NCBI GenBank assembly: GCA_020632875.1
Contig: JACKET010000016.1
Location: 98,790 to 162,789 of the forward strand
Length of the DNA: 64,000 nucleotides
Source of the DNA: Alphaproteobacteria bacterium
Lineage (GTDB): Bacteria > Myxococcota_A > UBA796 > GCA-2862545
Reading direction: 5' to 3'
The notes under the pieces were generated by a model, which made no database searches, was not told where the DNA came from, and saw only the letters and a program-made list of their open reading frames with translations. This document shows, piece after piece, positions 28,619 through 37,202 of the stretch (positions are counted from its first letter, which is position 1; every line of letters begins with the position of its first letter). The position numbers and the translations under genes were made by a program.

Positions 28619-28810
28619 GCATCGGGCAAGGAACGCATCCTGGCGCGAAGCAACGGGGGTTCAACGCATCGTCCGGGGAAGCAACGGGCCCTCGACGCAC
28701 GCTTTGGGGAGGCATCGGGCCCCGAACGCATCCATTTCGGGCTCTCCGACCCGTGCAGGATGCGTTGAACCCCCGATGCCTCCGCCGAGGATGCGTTCCG
28801 GGTCCGATGC
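28619..28810 (+). repeat. 31-bp tandem repeat array, four direct plus two inverted units
   Basis: Four direct units start at 28619, 28650, 28681 and 28712. Each is exactly 31 bases and begins GCATCGGG or GCAACGGG, with GAACGCATCC or a variant about 14 bases in. After 16 bases two inverted units follow (about 28749-28810; plus strand GGATGCGTTGAACCCCCGAT and GGATGCGTTCCGGGTCCGAT). The array lies inside the right family B array. Units differ at several positions, so it is an old or fast-diverging satellite. Confidence 0.8.
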
Positions 28811-28902
28811 TTCTGACTACGTCCGCCGTCTTCGAACGGGAGCTCCGGTTCGGCATGGTCGACGCGTCCCGACGACGAGGTGCAGAGCGTGTGCGGGATC
28901 CG

Positions 28903-29013
28903 TCTCACGCAGATGACGCAGAAGGAGCGTCACGGGCGTGGCGTGAGGCGCTGCTGCCCCGGAGATCGGGGGGGCCTGGGGGCGGACCGGGAGCGGAGCT
29001 CACCAGAGCAGGC
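28903..29013 (+). repeat. Family A repeat with shortened core
   Basis: It has the CTCACGCAGATGACGCAGAA core, but the second half of the core is missing (it goes straight to GGAGCG). A variable middle then leads to the tail GCTCACCAGAGCAGGCC. It reads in the same direction as the copies at 27905 and 28089. Confidence 0.75.
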
Positions 29014-29092
29014 CGACGGCGTCTCCACGAGCCGAGATCCCGCGGCCGACACCCGCGACACCGCCGTCTCCCGACCACCCCATCGATCCCGT

Positions 29093-29808
29093 CAGGCACG
29101 TCCGCAGGGTCCGGTTCCCCTCGCCACGCCACGGAAGCTCGAACCCCACGGGGAACCGGATCCTGGGACTGCCGTGTCTACGAACCGCAAGGCCGCCATA
29201 GGCGAGCCGCGCAGCGCGCTTGCGCGCGAAGTAATGGGTAGACCGGGCGCTCCCACCCGCCATCCCCGTGCTCTACGACGAGCCGGGATCCCGCGGCCGA
29301 CACCCGCGACACCGTCGTCTGCGACGAGCCGGGATCCCGCTTCGAACGCCCCATCGCGCACGCGCACGCGCACGCGCACCGCCTGCGGCTGGGCACGGGT
29401 CGGGCCTCGAGCGCCTTGCCGGTCCGGGGCTCTCCTGACCTCCTCGATCCCGACAGGCACGTCCGCAGGGTCCGGTTCCCCTCGCCACGCCACAGAAGCT
29501 CGAACCCCACGGGGAACCGGATCCTGGGACTGCCGTGTCTACGAACCGCAAGGCCGCCATAGGCGAGCCGCGCAGCGCGCTTGCGCGCGGAGTAATGGGT
29601 AGACCGGGCGCTCCCACCCGCCATCCCCGTGCTCTACGACGAGCCGGGATCCCGCGGCCGACACCCGCGACACCGTCGTCTGCGACGAGCCGGGATCCCG
29701 CTTCGAACGCCCCATCGCGCACGCGCACGCGCACCGCCTGCGGCTGGGCACGGGTCGGGCCTCGAGCGCCTTGCCGGTCCGGGGCTCTCCTGACCTCCTC
29801 GATCCCGA
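29093..29808. repeat. Recent tandem duplication, periods 361 and 355 bp
   Basis: The block beginning CAGGCACGTCCGCAGGGTCC occurs at 29093, 29454 and 29809. The first two full units are almost identical. The first is six bases longer because it holds one more GCGCAC hexamer near 29358-29380. Other differences are single bases (for example GAAGTAATGG versus GAGTAATGG context near 29230 and 29592). Confidence 0.85.
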
Positions 29809-29955
29809 CAGGCACGTCCGCAGGGTCCGGTTCCCCTTCGCCACGCCACAGAAGCCCGAACTCCAGGGGGAACCGGATCCTGGGACTGCCGTGTCTACGA
29901 ACCGCAAGGCCGCCATAGGCGAGCCGCGCAGCGCGCTTGCGCGCGTAGCAATGGA

Positions 29956-31002
29956 CTATGAAGCCGGGTCGACGATCTCGGGCCACAGCGCGTCGGCCTG
30001 CTTGCGGCCGCGGCGGACCTCGTGGCCGAACCAGCTCCAGATGCCGACCCAGTCGGACGGCGGGGCCGTGTCGGTCACCTGGTAGGCGTGGTCGGCCTTC
30101 TCGACATAGCGACCGCCGAGGAACCGGAAGGTCTGGCGGAGCTCGCGGTTCGCGCAGCCCTCGCCCTCGGCGGTGAGGGCGGCCTTGAGGCCCACGGCAA
30201 CGGAGTCTTCGGCGGCCCCGAGCGGCGGGAGGATGCTGTGCTCGGGCAGCTGGACGAGGTGGCTCGCGATCTCGGCGAGGTGGTAGACGAGCAGCGGCGC
30301 GCTGCCCCCGAGCTCGGCGGCCGTCTGGACGGCCTCTTCGGCGGCGTCGCGCACGGCGACCGAGAGCCCGTCGAGGATCCACTGGAGCTGCGCGAGCGAC
30401 GTGGCCTGCGACAGGTCGGTGGGGAGCGCCTCGGGCAGCGGGTCTCGATCGACGTTGACCCCCGACAGGAAGCGCGTGACGGGCTCGCCGCGGCCCCCGG
30501 ACATCGCGCGGCCGGCGCGGAGGGCCACGGCGAGACGGGTGAGCGTGGGGACCTGGGCGCCGAACAGCACGTCCATCACGGCGGGATCGCTGCTCATGCC
30601 GAGGCCTGCCATTGCGCCGCGGAGGGCGCGGGCCAGCGCGCGAGCCGGTGCGCGCGGGTCGTTCGCGAGCTCGATGGCCGCCTTGGTCGCCGGGTGGGCG
30701 CCCTTGCCCGTGCGATCGACGAGGAACCAGCCGCCCTCGCCGTGGGGCTGGACCGTGACGAGCACGGGCTTGCCGGGCGCGCCGGGGATGACGACGGTGG
30801 CGCCGTAGCCGTGCTGGCGGCCGACCGCGCAGCTCGCGAGCACCGGCGCGTAGAGCACCGCGGGACCGGGGACCTCGACGGCCTCGTTCTCGTCGCCCAC
30901 GACGCTCACCTGGAGCGGGAGCCCCAGCTGGCGGGCCCGGGTGAGCAGCAGGATCCCCGCGGTGGTGGCCCCGGCGCTGCTTCCCTTGAGTGCGACTTCC
31001 AT
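29956..31002 (-). CDS. Hypothetical protein, possible subtilase-/BtrH-unrelated unknown family
   Basis: A 348-residue soluble protein that I do not recognise. It begins MEVALKGSSAGATTAGILLL, is Ala/Leu/Gly-rich, and has a beta-rich N-terminal third (PLQVSVVGDENEAVEVPGPA, GATVVIPGAPGKPVLVTVQP). A helical middle follows (ARALARALRGAMAGLGMSSD, TSLAQLQWILDGLSVAVRDA), then a tail with several tryptophans (SDWVGIWSWFGHEV). No signal peptide or membrane segment is seen. ATG at 31002 has GGAGGA upstream. The TAG stop at 29956-29958 sits where a degenerate family B unit ends, so repeat spread may have reshaped the C terminus. It is divergent from the aldehyde dehydrogenase gene. Confidence 0.65.
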   Translation of the reverse strand: MEVALKGSSAGATTAGILLLTRARQLGLPLQVSVVGDENEAVEVPGPAVLYAPVLASCAVGRQHGYGATVVIPGAPGKPVLVTVQPHGEGGWFLVDRTGKGAHPATKAAIELANDPRAPARALARALRGAMAGLGMSSDPAVMDVLFGAQVPTLTRLAVALRAGRAMSGGRGEPVTRFLSGVNVDRDPLPEALPTDLSQATSLAQLQWILDGLSVAVRDAAEEAVQTAAELGGSAPLLVYHLAEIASHLVQLPEHSILPPLGAAEDSVAVGLKAALTAEGEGCANRELRQTFRFLGGRYVEKADHAYQVTDTAPPSDWVGIWSWFGHEVRRGRKQADALWPEIVDPAS

Positions 31003-31121
31003 CCGTCCTCCGGTATCGGCGGCGAATGGTATCCCGCCGGACGGGCGCGCGACCGTCCGAAGGACACCGGAGCACCCCCGGAGCCGGGGATCCGGGATAC
31101 AACCGTCCGGCGGAGGTCCCG

Positions 31122-32470
<1,349 letters not shown>

Positions 32471-32474
<4 letters not shown>

Positions 32475-33481
32475 CCAAGGGCCCCAGCGATCCCGTCCGG
32501 CTGTCGAAGACCCTGTCGTTCCTCCTGCGTCACAAGCCCGAGGCGGGCGGCCTGACGCTCGATCCCGACGGATGGACCGACCTCGACGCGGCGGCGCGGG
32601 CGGCCGGCAAGCTGATGCGGCGGAAGATCGCGAACGAAGAGGTCGTGCAGATGCTCGAGAGCGCGCGGGTGAAGCGCTTCGAGATCGAAGACGGGAAGAT
32701 CCGCGCCCAGGTCGACCGGCGGCAGAAGCGCCGCTCCACGCCGCCCGACATCCTGTACCACGCCTGCACGGCGTCCCAGATCGAGAAGGCCCGCGGGGCC
32801 GGGTTCCTCGCGGCCCACGGCCGCCCGCTGTTCCTGTCGGCCGACGAGGCCCAGGCCTGGCGCGTCGCCCACCGCATGAACACCGACGCGCCGCAGGTCC
32901 TGTACGTCGACACGACGCGCGCGCGGCGCCACGGGGTCCGGTTCTTCCAGAACCGTCGCAACGGCCTGTACTCGGCCGAGAAGCTGCCCGTGGCCGACGT
33001 GCTCAACCTCCAGGACAACTTCGCCGAGCAGCGCTCGGCGGGCGGCATCCCGATCCAGATCGGGCCCGACGGCACGCCGCGGATGGCGCTCATCCGCGTC
33101 ACCCGCCGGTCCGGCATCACGTGGGAGATCGCGAAGGGCAAGCTCGAGCCGGGCGAGACGCCCGAAGGCGCCGGCATCCGCGAGGTCCAGGAGGAGATGG
33201 GCATCGACTCCGACCTCAAGGTCACGGGCTACGTCGGGCTCATCCGCTACGGCTTCCTCGCTCCGGGCGGGCTGCCGCGCCTGAAGTCGGTCTACCTGTA
33301 CCTGATGGAGCCTGTCGACCCCGGCGCACCGGTGCACTTCGCGCCCCGTGCCGCCGAGGGCATCAAGGACGTGCAGTGGTTCACGCCGCCCGAGGCCTGT
33401 CGGGCCGTCACGCACTCGAGCCTGCGGCCCGTGATGCGGCGGGCCCGCGAGCTCGTCGAGCGGCTGTATGGAGACGGGTGA
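32471..33481 (+). CDS. KptA/Tpt1 RNA 2'-phosphotransferase fused to a Nudix hydrolase
   Basis: A 336-residue fusion. Residues 1-190 are a KptA/Tpt1 domain: RLSKTLSFLLRHKP (Arg20, His21), ILYHACTASQI (His97), GRPLFLSADEAQAW, then AHRMN (Arg135), with RRNGLYSAEKLPVADVLN at the end. Tpt1 enzymes move an RNA 2'-phosphate to NAD+, releasing nicotinamide and ADP-ribose 1''-2''-cyclic phosphate. Residues about 205-336 are a Nudix domain with a complete box, GKLEPGETPEGAGIREV then QEEMGI (223-245). A Nudix partner that hydrolyses ADP-ribose-type products would fit the KptA chemistry, but that is inference. GTG at 32471 overlaps the dehydrogenase stop. Length is close to the sum of the two families, so both should be intact. 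Confidence 0.9.
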
Positions 33482-33695
33482 GGAGTGCCCGGCGGTCGAG
33501 GGGCGCGGCTGTCTCGCCGCGGCCACACCTCCCGCGCCACGGTGCGCGAACGGGGCCGGTGAGGGCGTCGACACCGGGCTCGAGGGGGCCATCGAGGGGA
33601 GCGGGTGCTCCTGCGGGATGGCCGCCGCGCCCGATGCCTGGATCGGGCTCGTGCTGATGGGGGTCGTCGCGTGTCGGCGCTTCTGGCGGCACTGA
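33468..33695 (+). CDS. Mini protein with MYXO-CTERM-like C-terminal anchor
   Basis: A 75-residue frame starting METGEECPAVEG. Five cysteines lie before a C-terminal tail SGCSCGMAAAPDAWIGLVLM, then GVVACRRFWRH. The Cys-rich turn, short hydrophobic helix and basic end are those of MYXO-CTERM sorting signals, which are found in Myxococcota. There is no N-terminal signal peptide, which is odd for a sorted protein. It overlaps the KptA-Nudix end by 14 bases and the OmpA-like gene start by 25. It could be the tail of a decayed larger surface protein, or not be translated on its own. Confidence 0.5.
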   Translation: METGEECPAVEGRGCLAAATPPAPRCANGAGEGVDTGLEGAIEGSGCSCGMAAAPDAWIGLVLMGVVACRRFWRH

Positions 33696-35437
33696 CGGCG
33701 TGGGGCGGCGTCGATGCGCAGCTGCTCCAGTCGACGGACGGCGGGCGTTACCCGGCGCTCATGGAGCCCGACCTCGGGCTCGAGAACACGCTCGCCGCCA
33801 CCGTGACGATGCACGTCGGCAAGGAGCTCGTCGTGCTGCGCGATTCGACGGGCGACACCGTCATCGTCGACCAGGTCACGACCCAGGACCTGCACATCAG
33901 CATGAACCTGTTCGACTCCGCGCGGATCGGCGTCGGGCTCCCGCGCCACAAGCCGCTGGTCCTCGAGGGCGTGACGCAGCAGCGCGCCTACGCGGGGGAC
34001 TTCGTCGTGTTCGTGCAGGGTCCGCTCGCGACGGGCGAGCGCGTGCGATCGACGCTCAGCGCACAGCTCGACCTCCCGCTCGGCAGCGAAGCGGTGTGGC
34101 TCGGCGATCAGGACCCGGCGCTCCAGGTCATCACGTCGATCGAAGCGCGTACCGGGCGGCTCACGACCCTCGTGAACCTCGGCCCGCGGCTCTCCCGCAC
34201 GGTGAGCGTGCCGGGGATGCGGTGGGGGAACCACTGGGTGTGGGGCCTCGGCAGCCGCTGGGAGCCCTACGGGCCGCTCGGCCTGACGGGCGAGCTGTTC
34301 GGGCGCACACCGCTCAACCCGATTCGCGGGGCGCCGGGCTCCTACCCGGCCGAGCTGCTGTCCACGATCGACGTCCGCCTCGGGCCCGCGACCCTGGGCT
34401 TCGGAGGGGGCCGGGGGCTCACCCGGGGCCTGGGGAGCCCCTCGTTCCGCGTCCTCGGCCGCCTCGATGTCCGCCCGCATCGCCGCGTGGACCGCGACGG
34501 CGACGGGATCGGCGATCTGCGCGACGTGTGTCCGACCCGTCCCGAGGATCTGGACTCCTTCCGCGACCAGGACGGCTGTCCAGACGAGGACAACGACGAA
34601 GACGGGCTCCTCGACGCGGTCGACAGCTGTCCGGACGCGCCCGAGACGTTCAACGGGTGGCGGGATCGGGACGGGTGTCCCGACACGCACGCGGAGCTCG
34701 AGGTGGTCCTGGTCCCCGAAGACCACCCCGCGGTCCGGCTCGTGTGGCAGGGGCGGGAGCGGGTCGTCGAGGCCGGGAGGCCCGCCATCGTGGACGTGGA
34801 CGCGGGGTCCGTCGAGATGGTGGCGACCGCCGCGGGCTTCCTCGAGGCACGCGCTGTCGAGCTCGTGCCCGAGGGGGCGACCGGGACGGTCACGCTCGTC
34901 CTCGAGCCCGTCCCGATCGCGCGGGTCCGGCTGCGTCCCACCGATCCCGACGGGGTCGCCATCGTCGCGGCCATCGACGGCGAGACCGTCCCCGAGGGGG
35001 GCCGCTGGGAGGAGCTCGAGGTCGGCCCCTACACGGCGCGGGTGTCGGCTCCGGGCTTCTTCCCGGCGCTCGTCGAGGTCGATCTGGTCCCAGGCGAGCA
35101 GGAGGTCGACGTGGTCCTCCAGCCGGCGAGCCTCGATGCCCAGGTCGGCTTCGAGCTCGACAGCGACACCCTGACCGACGAGGCGCTCGCGTACCTCGAG
35201 TCGCTGCGCGCGTACCTCGACGCGCATCCCGACCTCGTCCTCGTGCGGGTCGAGGGCGAAGCGGACGACCAGGGCACGAGCGCCTACAACTACAAGCTGT
35301 CGACCGCGCGCGCGACGCGGGTGCGCGACTGGCTCGTGGAGCACGGGATCGATCCGGCCCGTCTCCAGGCCATCGGTTCGGGCGAAGCCAGCGCCGAGGA
35401 GCGACAGGTCCGCTTTCGCGTGCTGATCTGGGATTGA
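33671..35437 (+). CDS. Outer-membrane protein with TSP3 repeats, PEGA-like domains and OmpA C terminus
   Basis: A 588-residue exported protein. The GTG start at 33671 gives MSALLAALTAWGGVDAQ as a signal peptide. The N-terminal half (to about 275) is beta-rich and similar to barrels (LGPATLGFGGGRGLTRGLGS). A thrombospondin type 3 calcium-binding stretch follows (DRDGDGIGDLRDVCP, DQDGCPDEDNDEDGLLDAVD, DRDGCPDTHA). Two PEGA/Ig-like domains come next (VEMVATAAGFLEARAVELVP, YTARVSAPGFFPALVEVDLV), then an OmpA peptidoglycan-binding domain (VGFELDSDTLTDEALAYLES, YNYKLSTARATRVRDWLVEH, IGSGEASAEERQVRFRV). It should link the outer membrane to peptidoglycan. A barrel gene follows 34 bases downstream. 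Confidence 0.85.
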   Translation: MSALLAALTAWGGVDAQLLQSTDGGRYPALMEPDLGLENTLAATVTMHVGKELVVLRDSTGDTVIVDQVTTQDLHISMNLFDSARIGVGLPRHKPLVLEGVTQQRAYAGDFVVFVQGPLATGERVRSTLSAQLDLPLGSEAVWLGDQDPALQVITSIEARTGRLTTLVNLGPRLSRTVSVPGMRWGNHWVWGLGSRWEPYGPLGLTGELFGRTPLNPIRGAPGSYPAELLSTIDVRLGPATLGFGGGRGLTRGLGSPSFRVLGRLDVRPHRRVDRDGDGIGDLRDVCPTRPEDLDSFRDQDGCPDEDNDEDGLLDAVDSCPDAPETFNGWRDRDGCPDTHAELEVVLVPEDHPAVRLVWQGRERVVEAGRPAIVDVDAGSVEMVATAAGFLEARAVELVPEGATGTVTLVLEPVPIARVRLRPTDPDGVAIVAAIDGETVPEGGRWEELEVGPYTARVSAPGFFPALVEVDLVPGEQEVDVVLQPASLDAQVGFELDSDTLTDEALAYLESLRAYLDAHPDLVLVRVEGEADDQGTSAYNYKLSTARATRVRDWLVEHGIDPARLQAIGSGEASAEERQVRFRVLIWD

Positions 35438-35440
35438 CGC

Positions 35441-35455
35441 TGGGCCGTAGGCCCA
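35441..35455 (+). other. Short perfect hairpin between two outer-membrane protein genes
   Basis: TGGGCC, a GTA loop and GGCCCA form a perfect 6-bp stem 4 bases after the OmpA-like stop. There is no T-run, so it is more likely an mRNA processing or stability site than a terminator. The RBS GGGGAGGA for the next gene follows. Confidence 0.4.
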
Positions 35456-35471
35456 ACGGGGAGGACGTTCG

Positions 35472-36389
35472 ATGCTGGCGCTGTGGATGGGGAGTGCGTG
35501 GGCGATCTCGGGGCCGTGGGTCGTCGGGGAGCGCCAGCTGAACGTCTACACGGGCGTCGATGCCCAGCGGCTGGAGCGCCTCCAGGTGAAGGGCGAGGGC
35601 GGCCCGGACGTGATCGACGTGGGCGAGGGCCTGTCGACGCTCGGGTTCAAGGGCATCGTCACGCTCGGGGTCGCGAGCCGCTTCGACCTCGAGGCCGAGA
35701 TCCCGTGGTACCGCACCATCGCGAACCGACCCGACTCCGCCCTGTGTGACGCGCTCGGGCTGAAGGCCTGCGACACGACCCAGGGCCTCGGGGTGATCTC
35801 GGTGCGCGGGAAGCTCCTCGTGCTCGACCAGATCGCCGGCGCGCCCGTCACGGCATCGGTGCTGGGAACCGGGCGCATCGGGATGTTCACGCACCCCACG
35901 CGCGCCCGCATCACGAACCTGGGCGAGGGCACCCAGGACCTCGGGCTCGGCGTCAGCGTCGGCCGTGACGGGGTGGTCGGGGGCCAGGGGTTCTTCTCGA
36001 CGTACGCCGATCTCGGGTTCCGCTACCGGTTCCCGAACACGCGCAGCTACCCGAACCTCCAGGGCGACCGCACGGTCCCCGGCGAGGAGTACTTCGGGAA
36101 CGCCGAGCTGATCGTGTCCCCGCGGCTGCGGTACGGCTTCGGCGCCCTGGTGGCGGGCTTCTGGCGACCCCGCGGCGTGGATTTCCTCGATCTCGACCTG
36201 ACGGATCCCGATCGGCTCGCCGCGCTCCGCGTCGCGAACGTCCGGGCGGGTGGCACGCTGATCGTCCGCGCGGAGAAGGGATTCTCGGCGTCGCTGCAGG
36301 TGCAGCACACGGTGTACGCGTCCAACAACCCCTACGTCACGGTCGTCACCGCCGGGGTGTCGTTCCAGGGCTCGCTGCGGAAGGACTGA
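35472..36389 (+). CDS. Outer-membrane beta-barrel protein
   Basis: A 305-residue protein with a short signal peptide (MLALWMGSAWA). The rest is a series of amphipathic strands: ERQLNVYTGVDAQRLERLQV, GIVTLGVASRFDLEAEIPWY, ISVRGKLLVLDQI, TYADLGFRYRFPN, NAELIVSPRLRYGFGALVAG and VTAGVSFQGSLRKD. About a dozen strands can be drawn, as in transporter-like or MetA-pathway phenol-type barrels, but the family is not certain. A GGGGAGGA Shine-Dalgarno lies 6 bases before the ATG. It follows the TSP3/OmpA gene and probably shares its transcript. Its stop is only 6 bases from the stop of the convergent nuclease gene. Confidence 0.75.
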   Translation: MLALWMGSAWAISGPWVVGERQLNVYTGVDAQRLERLQVKGEGGPDVIDVGEGLSTLGFKGIVTLGVASRFDLEAEIPWYRTIANRPDSALCDALGLKACDTTQGLGVISVRGKLLVLDQIAGAPVTASVLGTGRIGMFTHPTRARITNLGEGTQDLGLGVSVGRDGVVGGQGFFSTYADLGFRYRFPNTRSYPNLQGDRTVPGEEYFGNAELIVSPRLRYGFGALVAGFWRPRGVDFLDLDLTDPDRLAALRVANVRAGGTLIVRAEKGFSASLQVQHTVYASNNPYVTVVTAGVSFQGSLRKD

Positions 36390-36395
36390 CGCGGC

Positions 36396-37202
36396 CTACG
36401 GAGTGGGCGTCTTGGACTCGTGGTCGCGCGTGTCGACGACCTTGCCGTACTTGTCGTAGATGATGACGCGGTCGCGCTCGTTGTTCCAGATCGGCACGTC
36501 GGAGTTGAGGTAGACGACGATCTGCTTCGCGGGGTCGATCTCGTCGAGGCCCCGGCCGCTGTGGATGGCGACGGTGAATCCGGCGGGGATGGTCACGTCG
36601 GGCAGGTCGAACGAGAGGCCGGTCTCTTTGGCGATCTTGTAGCCGATGAGGTTCACCGGGCCCTCGGTGATGTTCGCGACGCGCATGTACTCGCCGTTCA
36701 CGTTCTGGCGGTCGTCGCCTTCGGCGTTCGCGTGGAACGACGTGATGTGGAGGGTGCCCTGGTAGTGGTCGGTGGTCCAGATGCCCTTCTTGGCAGCCTT
36801 GGCGCGGGCCTGGGCCTCGAGCAGCGGCTTCACGTCGTACCGCTCGGGCGGGATGATGAACACGTGGCCGAGGCCCGCTTCGAGCAGCGCGATGGAGAGG
36901 TTCTGGCCGTCGACCTGGATGCCCGCGAGCAGGCGGCCGTAGCCGTCGCGTGGGTTCTCGCCCTGGAGGATGAGCTGGACGGGGCGGCCCTCGGTGAGCC
37001 CGCGGGTGAGGTCGCGCGCCTCTTTGCCGAACGCCTCGGGCGGCTTCAGCTCGGGGGTGTTGACCCAGGACAGGCGGACCTTGTCGCCGTTGTCGAGGGT
37101 GAGGGTGTCGCCGTCGTAGTTGCTGCGGACGGTCGGATTCTCGGGCGGCGTGGGCCAGGACTGGGTGCCGGCGAGTGCGAGATTCGTGACGAAGAGCAGC
37201 AT
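36396..37202 (-). CDS. Exported thermonuclease (SNase) domain fused to a lamin-tail (LTD) domain
   Basis: A 268-residue protein with a signal peptide (MLLFVTNLALAGTQSWP). Residues about 25-145 are a staphylococcal-nuclease fold with the catalytic elements in order: NYDGDTLTLDNGDKVRLSW (Asp and Arg), NTPELKPPEAFGKEA, and DGYGRLLAGI (Arg). Residues about 150-268 are a lamin-tail domain (LHITSFHANAEGDD, EYMRVANITEGPVNLIGYKI, FTVAIHSGRG, RVIIYDKYGKVVDT). It should cleave nucleic acid outside the cytoplasm, with LTD as a binding module. ATG at 37202 lies in the stop of the protease gene (TGATG), so the two are coupled. Confidence 0.88.
   Translation of the reverse strand: MLLFVTNLALAGTQSWPTPPENPTVRSNYDGDTLTLDNGDKVRLSWVNTPELKPPEAFGKEARDLTRGLTEGRPVQLILQGENPRDGYGRLLAGIQVDGQNLSIALLEAGLGHVFIIPPERYDVKPLLEAQARAKAAKKGIWTTDHYQGTLHITSFHANAEGDDRQNVNGEYMRVANITEGPVNLIGYKIAKETGLSFDLPDVTIPAGFTVAIHSGRGLDEIDPAKQIVVYLNSDVPIWNNERDRVIIYDKYGKVVDTRDHESKTPTP

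Larger units (their letters stand above)
28253..29950 (-). repeat. Right intergenic array: four minus-strand family B repeats with extra modules
   Basis: The 2.2-kb gap 27721-29955 has no supportable gene. Family B units in minus orientation span about 28253-28500, 29093-29295, 29454-29655 and 29809-29950. They are the reverse complement of the units at 20417-21655 (GCAAGGCCGCCATAGGCGAG, GCGCGCTTGCGCGC, GTAATGGGTAGACCGG). Between them lie a 31-bp tandem array (28619-28810), a family A copy (28903-29013) and a GCGCAC hexamer module. The last unit is degenerate and runs to within a few bases of the stop codon at 29956. Confidence 0.85.

Noticed and set aside
28619..28810. CRISPR array
   Set aside because: The units are 31 bases end to end with short variable parts, two units are inverted, there are no 30-base unique spacers, and no cas gene is in the window.
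35441..35455. Rho-independent terminator
   Set aside because: The hairpin is short and has no T-run; the next gene has its own RBS and likely shares the transcript.
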